Assembly (NCBI RefSeq): GCF_004359525.2
Contig: NZ_SCWC02000003.1
Coordinates: 124,001-188,000, forward strand
DNA from: Macrococcus equipercicus
Lineage (GTDB): Bacteria > Bacillota > Bacilli > Staphylococcales > Staphylococcaceae
Reading direction: 5' to 3'
Length of the DNA stretch: 64,000 nucleotides
Part shown: in pieces, positions 27,482-34,067 of the stretch
Numbering within the stretch: position 1 is the stretch's first letter
How the letters are laid out: each line of letters starts with the position of its first letter
Position numbers and translations under genes: made by a program
The notes under the pieces: model-generated
What the model was told of the DNA's origin: nothing
The model's database searches: none
Seen by the model: the letters and a program-made list of their open reading frames with translations, nothing else

Positions 27482-27513
27482 TGATCAATACCTCTTTTAT
27501 TAGAATTGTACTT

Positions 27514-27542
27514 ATATTAACAATGATAAAAACAACCGTCAA
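27514..27542 (-). promoter_or_regulatory. Promoter of the NSS transporter leader
   Basis: Minus strand TTGACG (27537-27542), exactly 17 bases, TAATAT (27514-27519). Predicted start near 27507 gives a ~244-base leader. Confidence 0.7.
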
Positions 27543-27577
27543 GTTTAACAAGTAGCAGAAGTTAGAAGAGTTTATAG

Positions 27578-27606
27578 TTGATATCATTATTAAATATATG
27601 TATAAT
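27578..27606 (+). promoter_or_regulatory. Promoter of the 93-residue protein gene
   Basis: TTGATA (27578-27583), 17-base spacer, TATAAT (27601-27606). Fully convincing sigma-A match, 42 bases before the start codon. Confidence 0.8.
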
Positions 27607-27647
27607 TCATTAAAATATTTTAGTAGCTGTACCTATGAGGTGATAAT

Positions 27648-27929
27648 ATGGAATTAAATAGAGAACTGCTGATTTTTATTCTTCAGACGATCAACCTTCA
27701 TCAATCGAATCAATTATCTCTGGAACAGTTGAAGACACTTACTGTCAATCAATTCTCTAATGTGTCGGAAGAATTATTTATTTCTCATTTCAATCATTTG
27801 TCAGATAAATGTTATCTTACTTATCATAATACACTGGAAGGTAATGACCGCTATATTTATGATCTCGGCTTAACCTTTTACGGAGCAACAGCGTTAAGAC
27901 AGCATATTTCAAACAGACAGTTTAAATAA
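27648..27929 (+). CDS. Small winged-helix-like protein (YjcQ-type)
   Basis: A 93-residue soluble protein. The pattern of helices (ELLIFILQTIN, SLEQLKTL, EELFISHFNHLSDKCYL) followed by a strand-rich end (YIYDLGLTFYGATALR) suggests a winged-helix fold like YjcQ. No cofactor motif. It could be a small DNA-binding regulator; I cannot name a target. GAGGTGATAAT precedes the ATG; it has its own strong promoter and terminator. Divergent from the NSS transporter leader. Confidence 0.65.
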   Translation: MELNRELLIFILQTINLHQSNQLSLEQLKTLTVNQFSNVSEELFISHFNHLSDKCYLTYHNTLEGNDRYIYDLGLTFYGATALRQHISNRQFK

Positions 27930-27961
27930 CAACCGGAATACTATCAGCCTAATAAACTTTT

Positions 27962-27998
27962 AAAACGATTTTCTGCTAGAGGAAAATCGTTTTTTTTT
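27962..27998 (+). terminator. Terminator after the YjcQ-like gene
   Basis: AAAACGATTTTC pairs with GAAAATCGTTTT around an 8-base loop, followed by a T9 tract. Confidence 0.9.
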
Positions 27999-28056
27999 CT
28001 GCTAACTTTCTTCAATAGGGGTATAGGCTAAGAAACAGAATGAAGGAGGAAAAGAT

Positions 28057-29550
28057 GTGAGAAAAGAAAACGTATCGTACTGGACGAAATCATCGACTTT
28101 TACACAGTTCCCGCAGCTCTCTCAAGATTTACAGGCAGATGTACTGGTCGTCGGTGGTGGTATTGCGGGTATTCTTGCTGCTTATCAACTCGCTAAAGCA
28201 GGACGGGAAGTTACCGTGCTTGAAGGGCAGCGGCTTGCTCAAGTGACGACAGCAGGAACAACAGCTAAAATTACAGCGCAGCATCATCTGCAGTATCAGG
28301 ATTATATTAAACAGCGCGGTGAAAAAGAAGCGCGGTTATTTTACGAATCACAGTGTGACGGTATTGAAATTCTTAGAAATTTAGCGGATCAGTATGATAT
28401 CGACTGTGATATGGAGACGTTATCAAGTATTCAAGTCACTATCGGTGAGAGTGAAAAGAAAATAAAAAAAGAATACAAAGCTTATCAGCAGCTCGGTATC
28501 AACGGGACGCTGCACGAAAAAGATATGGGTCTGCCATTTGAAACGACGATGGGCCTTGAGATGTTTGATCAGGCGCAGTTTCATCCATTGAAGTTTCTTG
28601 CTGCTATGGTCGATGTCTGTGTAGAACTCGGTGTCACATTTTATGAAGAAACGATGGTCAAAAAAATAGACGGCAATACGGTTGAAACTGAAAATGGTAT
28701 GGAAGTGGCATTCAATCAGTTGATCTGTGCTACGCATTATCCGATTGCCAACCTAAAGCATAATTTACTGCTGCATCTTGAGATTGAGCGCTCTTACATT
28801 GTAGCCGCCAAAGATTATACGCCAATCCCTTATGCCATGTTCCAGGTCGCTGATATGCCGGAGCGTTCATTGCGCCATTATATAACAGAAGATGGTATCG
28901 GCTTATTAATCGGTGGTGAAAACCATGTGGCAGGTGCTAAGGATGACGTCAAACTATGTTATGAGCGACTGGCTTATGATGCTGAACACCTCTTTAACGC
29001 ACATGATATTGCTGATCAGTGGTCAGCGCAAGATATGATGACGCAGGACAAAATGCCGTTGATCGGCCGCTACAGTAAAAGCGATGACCATATTTTTATT
29101 ATTACAGGCTTCAATAAGTTCGGCATTGCAACTTCTGCAGTCGGGAGTGTCGTGCTGCGTGATTTATTAATGGGTCAGCCGAACAAATATGAAGAGCTGC
29201 TGCAGCCGGGAAGAATTGATACAATCGGCAGTCAAGCGAAGGCTACCGCTAAAAAGGCAGTTAATGCGATAAGAGGACAGGGTAAAGCGATTAAAGACTA
29301 CCGGACAGACCGAGAAGCACTTAAAGAAGATGAAGCAGGAATCTTTCTGCATGACGGCCGCTTTGAAGCTGTATATAAAGATGACGAAGGTACAGAACAT
29401 GCTGTTAGTCCGTTCTGTACACATATGGGCTGTGTGCTAAGTTTTAATAACGGTGAAAAAACATGGGACTGTGCCTGTCATGGTTCACGGTTTGACTGTG
29501 ACGGTAAAGTGCTGCACGGCCCGGCATCAGTTGATTTGAAACAGCAGTAA
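28057..29550 (+). CDS. FAD-dependent oxidoreductase with C-terminal Rieske domain
   Basis: A 497-residue two-domain protein. Residues ~28-60 hold a Rossmann dinucleotide motif (VLVVGGGIAGILAAYQLAKAG) of the DAO/glycine-oxidase type. The last ~85 residues are a Rieske [2Fe-2S] domain with CTHMGC and CACHGSRF ligands. Layout matches B. subtilis YhfW. It begins with GTG 8 bases after GGAGGA. A GGGTAT box at 28019-28024 may be a sigma-B -10, with a poor -35. Substrate unknown. Confidence 0.9.
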   Translation: MRKENVSYWTKSSTFTQFPQLSQDLQADVLVVGGGIAGILAAYQLAKAGREVTVLEGQRLAQVTTAGTTAKITAQHHLQYQDYIKQRGEKEARLFYESQCDGIEILRNLADQYDIDCDMETLSSIQVTIGESEKKIKKEYKAYQQLGINGTLHEKDMGLPFETTMGLEMFDQAQFHPLKFLAAMVDVCVELGVTFYEETMVKKIDGNTVETENGMEVAFNQLICATHYPIANLKHNLLLHLEIERSYIVAAKDYTPIPYAMFQVADMPERSLRHYITEDGIGLLIGGENHVAGAKDDVKLCYERLAYDAEHLFNAHDIADQWSAQDMMTQDKMPLIGRYSKSDDHIFIITGFNKFGIATSAVGSVVLRDLLMGQPNKYEELLQPGRIDTIGSQAKATAKKAVNAIRGQGKAIKDYRTDREALKEDEAGIFLHDGRFEAVYKDDEGTEHAVSPFCTHMGCVLSFNNGEKTWDCACHGSRFDCDGKVLHGPASVDLKQQ

Positions 29551-29610
29551 AATAGAAGCTGCGCGCGTCAAGACATAGGATATTATATCTCTAGGAGGAA
29601 AGAAAGTAGT

Positions 29611-29784
29611 ATGTCACATCGGGAAGCATTTGTCACAGCGAGAGAAATATATGACATGGGTGTACCGCCGCATGTATTGTCACTCTGGCTGACAAACGAC
29701 CTCCTGCAGGTCGTCCATAAAAATAAGCTCGAACGATTCTTCTGGAAACACGAAGTAGAAGAATTGATCAAGCGTTATCTTTAA
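29611..29784 (+). CDS. 57-residue unknown protein, possible helix-turn-helix
   Basis: Encodes MSHREAFVTAREIYDMG followed by VPPHVLSLWLTNDLL and FFWKHEVEELIKRYL, a helical, excisionase-like pattern. I do not recognise a family. AGGAGG lies 12 bases before the ATG, a little far. The stop lies 17 bases inside the convergent YbgA gene, so their 3' ends overlap. A perfect hairpin terminator (29791-29816) follows. Weak evidence for function; coding potential is supported by the ribosome site and terminator. Confidence 0.6.
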   Translation: MSHREAFVTAREIYDMGVPPHVLSLWLTNDLLQVVHKNKLERFFWKHEVEELIKRYL

Positions 29785-30139
29785 GTAATGTGCTGTCCAG
29801 TAAATACTGGACAGCATATTTTTGTGCGAGTGTAGACAAGTGTTCCTTAAGTTCCTGCTCACATCGTTCAAGGTCTTCCATCAGTTGCAGCGCCTTCGCT
29901 TTCTCTTCAGAAGATGCCTGACGTTTAAAGTAACCCCAGACATGCTGATAAGCGTTCATTTTGGAGCCAGGCGTCGGTGTTATATTTTTTGCTGCTTTGA
30001 TCATAGCATCCAGCGCCTCGTAGCTCGGTTGACCTTTTAAGAGCGTCCGTATGGCTTCGTAACTTTTCTGACTGTGATACATGACGGTGTATTTTTCTTC
30101 CCGCCAGTATTTTTCCAGCTGCTGACGTTCAGCTGTCAT
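29768..30139 (-). CDS. DUF1722 (YbgA-type) protein
   Basis: A 123-residue soluble protein with the DUF1722 pattern KYTVMYHSQKSYEAIRTLLKG and PTPGSKMNAYQHVWGYFKRQAS. The family sits near or fused to DNA photolyase/DUF523 proteins in other bacteria; no function is known. Its start overlaps the epimerase stop by 4 bases, so it is the third gene of the tetR-epimerase operon. The 3' end overlaps the small gene on the other strand and includes its terminator hairpin. Confidence 0.83.
   Translation of the reverse strand: MTAERQQLEKYWREEKYTVMYHSQKSYEAIRTLLKGQPSYEALDAMIKAAKNITPTPGSKMNAYQHVWGYFKRQASSEEKAKALQLMEDLERCEQELKEHLSTLAQKYAVQYLLDSTLLKDNA
29791..29822 (+). terminator. Terminator of the 57-residue gene, inside YbgA coding sequence
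   Basis: TGCTGTCCAGTA and TACTGGACAGCA form a perfect 12-bp stem with a 2-base spacer, followed by TATTTTTG. It lies within the 3' codons of the minus-strand YbgA gene. Confidence 0.8.
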
Positions 30140-31029
30140 CGTGAATAAACCTCCTGCAGCGCTGACTGAATATCAGGATATTTAAACGTAAATCCTGCCT
30201 CCAGTAATCTTGCCGGCAGTACACGCTGTCCTTCAGTGACCATGACTGCCTGGTCGCCGAGAATAGCGTTCATGACAGGTTTAGGAACGATTGTCCAGTG
30301 CGGCCGGTGCAGCGCTTTGCCGAGTTCACGACCGAATTCGTTTTGAGTCACAGGATTCGGTGCAGTGAAGTTGAGTATCCCCGTTAACCGCGCGTTGTAA
30401 CTATAGAGTATACCCTCTGTCAAGTCGTCAATATGAATCCATGACAACACTTGTCTGCCGTCAGCAATCCGGCCTCCTGCACCGAATTGATAAGGTTTCG
30501 CCATGACCGGCAGCGCACCGCCCTGCTGTGACAAAATGACACCAAAGCGGCATCTTGCCGTATCGATACCGAGCGCTTTAATTTGACAAGCTTCTTCTTC
30601 CCACTGACAGACAACATCTGACAGGAAGTTATGAGGTGTGAAGACATCTTTCTCTGTGAATGTCAGCCGCTTTGCTGTCGGATAATAGCCGACAGCACTC
30701 GCATTGATGAAGTAAGGCTTGTCACCTGACTGCTCAAGATAATCGTGCAGTTTTTTTGTAGATTCGAGCCGGCTTTTTAAAATATCTTTTTTGTATGTCT
30801 TTGTCCAGCGTTTACTTAACGAAGCACCGGCTAAATTGATGATCAAATCTGCTTTTGGCATCTGCTGCGTCCAGCCGTCTTTCGACCAGTTGATATAGGA
30901 GATGTGTGCTTCATTGGGATGATTGGAACGTGACAGGATGACGACATGAAAATGATGAGCAATGAGCTTTTCAGTGAGCGCTCGTCCTACAAGACCGCTT
31001 CCTCCAGAAATAACTGCTGTTTTAGACAT
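30136..31029 (-). CDS. TIGR01777-family epimerase (YfcH-like)
   Basis: A 297-residue SDR-extended protein with the motif GGSGLVG at the N-terminus for NAD(P), NLAGASLSKRW, a YYPT tyrosine region and a C-terminal DUF1731-like end (PARLLEAGFTFKYPD). The family is called NAD-dependent epimerase; substrate unknown. The start at 31029 follows GGAG by 8 bases; a GTG 9 bases upstream overlaps the site. It follows the TetR gene by 5 bases, so the TetR protein may control it. Confidence 0.86.
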   Translation of the reverse strand: MSKTAVISGGSGLVGRALTEKLIAHHFHVVILSRSNHPNEAHISYINWSKDGWTQQMPKADLIINLAGASLSKRWTKTYKKDILKSRLESTKKLHDYLEQSGDKPYFINASAVGYYPTAKRLTFTEKDVFTPHNFLSDVVCQWEEEACQIKALGIDTARCRFGVILSQQGGALPVMAKPYQFGAGGRIADGRQVLSWIHIDDLTEGILYSYNARLTGILNFTAPNPVTQNEFGRELGKALHRPHWTIVPKPVMNAILGDQAVMVTEGQRVLPARLLEAGFTFKYPDIQSALQEVYSR

Positions 31030-31034
31030 AGAAA

Positions 31035-31619
31035 TCACTCCTTAGTTAAGTATTCTGTATAGAAAGTCATCGATAAGTTAGTAAGCTGTTCGCATAATTC
31101 TTCAATAGGCATGGCATAATCAGTGGTGATCCAGTGCTGATAGGCGGAAATGATACCTGATAAATAGAAAGCGACGAAGATGTCTTTATTCATCTTAGGG
31201 TCGATGTCCAAATGGTTCAATTGCTGCAATAACACAGGCTTAAATGCGTGAATTTCCTTTTCAAGCATACGAGTGCGTATGTCGGGGCCGATCTGAGTAA
31301 AGATATGCTTATTGCTGTACAACGTAGAAAGTACTTGCCAAATATTGTCATATACACTTTTTCTGACTTGGGAAGGTGTGACACGAGCGGGTACATATCT
31401 AAGAGCATAGTAAATCTGGCGGGTGCATTGATCAATTAAATCTTCGAACAGTGCATATTTATCTTGATAATATGTATAGAAAGTAGAACGGGTGATGCCT
31501 GCCTGCTGAACCAGTACTTTAATAGTAATGTCTTCAATCGACGCAACGCGCAGTAAATCGCTCATGACATCGATGAGAAGTTGCCGTGTTTTGTGGAAAG
31601 GTTTGTTGCTCAATGTCAT
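31035..31619 (-). CDS. TetR/AcrR-family regulator
   Basis: A 194-residue regulator. The N-terminal helix-turn-helix is IEDITIKVLVQQAGITRSTFYTYYQDKYALFEDLI; the rest is a helical ligand domain. It is the first gene in a three-gene operon with the epimerase and YbgA. The stop overlaps the ribosome site of the epimerase. Divergent from the catalase-fold gene, so it could regulate both sides. The ATG at 31619 follows AAAGGAA. Confidence 0.87.
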   Translation of the reverse strand: MTLSNKPFHKTRQLLIDVMSDLLRVASIEDITIKVLVQQAGITRSTFYTYYQDKYALFEDLIDQCTRQIYYALRYVPARVTPSQVRKSVYDNIWQVLSTLYSNKHIFTQIGPDIRTRMLEKEIHAFKPVLLQQLNHLDIDPKMNKDIFVAFYLSGIISAYQHWITTDYAMPIEELCEQLTNLSMTFYTEYLTKE

Positions 31620-31755
31620 AGTGTATTCCTTTCTGAGGCTCATCCGTAAGCTTTTAGTTAAATTTTACTCTATTGCTGGAAATAATAAAATATTTTTAAT
31701 ATTGATGTTTTAGCTGTTGAACGGGTATAACTTTGTAGCAGGGGAGGACTGTCAA

Positions 31756-32556
31756 ATGGAAAATAAGGCATTCAACGTCATCCGGTCGATAGAACGGCTC
31801 GGCGTTACAGATAAAGGTAAAAAAAGAGCTCATGCAAGAGGGCGCAGCTACCGGGCAGCAGTTCAGCTCAATGACGCTGGCAGAAAGTTATTAGGTGATA
31901 TGACGCATGCATTCGTCAGACTCTCTGATGCGCCGCCCAGCACTAAGTATCCTGCCTGGACTGTGTCGATAAAAGGTCTCTCGCTTCATTTCACTGGAAA
32001 AAAGGGAGCAGTTAATCTTGTCTTTGTAACCTTTCCCTATTTCCCATGGGTTAAAGCAGATTCAATAGTAAATTTAGGAACTTATGCAGTAGCACTGAAA
32101 GAAGAACTAGATTGGCAGGTCAAGCTGAACCTCTGGCGTAAAATATTACAGACAGAACATTTTCATCGTCACCTCGGCAAATTTTTTCTTCATTTCCCAT
32201 TGATTACTTATCGCAGCAACAGGAAATACAGTAACCTGCATTACTTTGCAACTGAACAGCACGATTATGTCAGGTTTCACGTGAAATATATTGGTAACGA
32301 TATATTATTATTTGCAGAATATTACGACAAACCTGCTTCCATCGAGCGCATTAGAAGAGATGCAGTGATTGAACAGATTGGTACGGTTCACCTTGAAGAG
32401 CGAACTGATGAAGTCATTCCTTATTTTGATGTTTTGCAGACAGGGGCGCATCTCAAGCCGCTCGAAGACGATGAAATAATAAAGTTAAGGCATGATATGT
32501 ATAGAATTTCATGTGAGCGACGATTAATGGAGCGGGAGGAGATAAAGAATGAATAA
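31756..32556 (+). CDS. Catalase-fold heme protein (SrpA/minicatalase-like)
   Basis: A 266-residue protein resembling the small catalase-like proteins. KKRAHARGRSYRAAV supplies the distal histidine region, VRLSDAP corresponds to the VRFS motif, VSIKGLSLHF to RGFAVKFY and NLVFVTFPYFPW to the Asn-containing NTPVF segment, here with no obvious Asn in the GNN position. It lacks most of the C-terminal half of classical catalases. The ATG at 31756 follows GGGGAGG. A GGGTAT box lies at 31723-31728. Family call is tentative. Confidence 0.55.
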   Translation: MENKAFNVIRSIERLGVTDKGKKRAHARGRSYRAAVQLNDAGRKLLGDMTHAFVRLSDAPPSTKYPAWTVSIKGLSLHFTGKKGAVNLVFVTFPYFPWVKADSIVNLGTYAVALKEELDWQVKLNLWRKILQTEHFHRHLGKFFLHFPLITYRSNRKYSNLHYFATEQHDYVRFHVKYIGNDILLFAEYYDKPASIERIRRDAVIEQIGTVHLEERTDEVIPYFDVLQTGAHLKPLEDDEIIKLRHDMYRISCERRLMEREEIKNE

Positions 32557-32878
32557 AGATAGAGTAGAAGCGTTAGTTGAAGACGTCATACAAGCGAGCT
32601 TAAGCGGCGACAGAAGTCGAGTGTTCCAATATTTAGACCCTGAACTTGCAGATTCTTCGAACATTGATAACGAGATCATAAAGCCGATACGGCGCGTGCT
32701 CGATGAACCGAACGCCAGCTATAGTCTATCTTTTGAACATCATTATCCGTTCATCCGTGCATTAATTATGACAGATTCAAAGCAGCCGCTCACACCCGTT
32801 CCAATGAACCAGCAGATTGCAGGACTGGACATCGTCTATGATGATGAAACAGACAAATATTTTATTACATTAACATGA
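32549..32878 (+). CDS. Unknown 109-residue protein coupled to the catalase-fold gene
   Basis: I recognise no family. The protein is acidic and soluble, with an N-terminal helical part (ALVEDVIQASLSGD, VFQYLDPELAD) and a strand-rich C-terminus (GLDIVYDDETDKYFITLT). Its start overlaps the upstream gene's end by 8 bases and carries its own GGGAGGAG site, so the two are translationally coupled. A partner or chaperone role for the catalase-fold protein is an inference from context. A long terminator follows. Confidence 0.7.
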   Translation: MNKDRVEALVEDVIQASLSGDRSRVFQYLDPELADSSNIDNEIIKPIRRVLDEPNASYSLSFEHHYPFIRALIMTDSKQPLTPVPMNQQIAGLDIVYDDETDKYFITLT

Positions 32879-32892
32879 CTACACAATCAAAC

Positions 32893-32930
32893 ATCAAAAA
32901 CCGGACGGGATAACGCGTCCGGTTTTTGAT
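32893..32930. terminator. Terminator between small protein and TerC gene
   Basis: ATCAAAAACCGGACG pairs with CGTCCGGTTTTTGAT, a perfect 15-bp stem with T5 in the arm on both strands. Confidence 0.9.
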
Positions 32931-32962
32931 ATAGAAAATTTTAATGAAGAGTAGAAGATGAC

Positions 32963-33742
32963 TTAAGATAACGTTTTATGGCGTCTGCTTGTGATAATAC
33001 CGACTGCCAGTATACCGAGCAGCACAGCCCAGAAGATGACCTGCCACTGCCATGAATGCGGAAATGCATGAGGTAAGATGTGGATTTTGTCATGAGCGAG
33101 TACAAGTACAACTAATTTAATACCAATCCAGCCGACAATAGCAAAAGCCGCTGCCTCAAGACCAGGATACTGTTCCAGCACTTTGACGAAGTAAGTGGCT
33201 GCAAAACGCATTAAGATGACGCCGAGCATACCACCGATAAACATGACAGCAAACTGACCGGCATTAATGCCGCCGATCTGGCCGCCGATTTCCGGCAGTG
33301 TGACCGCAATGGCGATAGCAGCAAGCATTGAATCGATAGCAAAAGCAATGTCAGCCAGTTCTACTTTCAGCACGGTCAGCCAGAAGCCGCTGCCTTTCGG
33401 TAATTCCTGTTCTTCTGCGATGTCCGGTGTATGGACGTCATCAGGATGATGCTTTTTTCTGAAGTAGGCGTATAAGTTTTTAACTGACATAAACAGCAGG
33501 TACGCTGCACCCAATGCCTGGACCTGCCAGATGTGCACGAGTAGTGTGATCATAAATAGTGAAGCCAGCCTGAAGATGAAGGCGCCGACTAAGCCGTAGA
33601 ACAATGCGCGCTTACGCTCTTTTTCCGGCAGGTGTTTGACCATCACTGCCATAACGATAGCGTTGTCTGCTGCCAGCAGCCCTTCAAGTAATACTAGAAC
33701 TAAAATGACCCATGCGTAGGAAATAATGATACTCGGATCCAT
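32963..33742 (-). CDS. TerC-family manganese exporter (YkoY/MeeY-like)
   Basis: A 259-residue protein with about seven membrane helices. EGLLAADNAIVMAVMVKHLP and VELADIAFAIDSMLAA carry the acidic residues that define TerC (ADNA and the second DS). Proteins of this kind (YkoY, YceF) export manganese or assist metal loading of secreted enzymes. It is controlled by the manganese riboswitch upstream, which fits that role: expression rises when Mn is high. AAGGAG precedes the ATG. Confidence 0.88.
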   Translation of the reverse strand: MDPSIIISYAWVILVLVLLEGLLAADNAIVMAVMVKHLPEKERKRALFYGLVGAFIFRLASLFMITLLVHIWQVQALGAAYLLFMSVKNLYAYFRKKHHPDDVHTPDIAEEQELPKGSGFWLTVLKVELADIAFAIDSMLAAIAIAVTLPEIGGQIGGINAGQFAVMFIGGMLGVILMRFAATYFVKVLEQYPGLEAAAFAIVGWIGIKLVVLVLAHDKIHILPHAFPHSWQWQVIFWAVLLGILAVGIITSRRHKTLS

Positions 33743-33775
33743 AGTAACACTCCTTATTCATTGATTAATGAACAT

Positions 33776-33920
33776 AAAAAGACCCATGCCAAAAAAGATT
33801 GGCAAAGGTCTCGCTGAACGTAAGTTCTATAATCCCGGAAGCAGATGCTTCGTAATGACGGAATGATACAAGGTGATGTTCCTTATGAGCTACTCCCCTT
33901 CGACATAAGTCTCAGGTATT
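33776..33920 (-). ncRNA. yybP-ykoY manganese riboswitch
   Basis: On the minus strand GAGACTTATGTCG, then AAGGGGAGTAGCTC and the 3' CAGCGAGACCTTTGCC segment match the yybP-ykoY aptamer. The terminator pairs GACC...GCCA with TGGC...GGGTC followed by T5. Manganese binding should prevent termination and switch on the downstream TerC gene. An extended -10 (TGCTATAAT) sits upstream at 33932-33937. Confidence 0.9.
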
Positions 33921-33931
33921 CATTTAATATA

Positions 33932-33940
33932 ATTATAGCA
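33932..33940 (-). promoter_or_regulatory. Extended -10 promoter of the manganese riboswitch
   Basis: Minus strand TGCTATAAT; no good -35 was seen (T-rich), as expected for extended -10 promoters. Confidence 0.6.
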
Positions 33941-33974
33941 GACAACAGCCAATTAAAAAAGAGCATTGCGTCAT

Positions 33975-33999
33975 GTTTTTCATTTCGGCTAAAGGGTAG
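33975..33999 (+). promoter_or_regulatory. Possible sigma-B promoter of the catalase gene
   Basis: GTTTTT (33975-33980), 13-base spacer, GGGTAG (33994-33999) resemble GTTTAA-N13-GGGTAT of sigma-B. The catalase start lies ~70 bases downstream. Confidence 0.5.
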
Positions 34000-34067
34000 A
34001 AATGAAGTAGACTTTTAAAGATATGAAATGAAACTAAAAAACTAATAATCGAAGGAGAACATTATTA

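Noticed and set aside
27264..27507. T-box or lysine riboswitch in the NSS leader
   Set aside because: No T-box AGGGTGG-type element or specifier stem I motifs, and no lysine-aptamer motifs; the peptide, SD and terminator arms explain the structure better.
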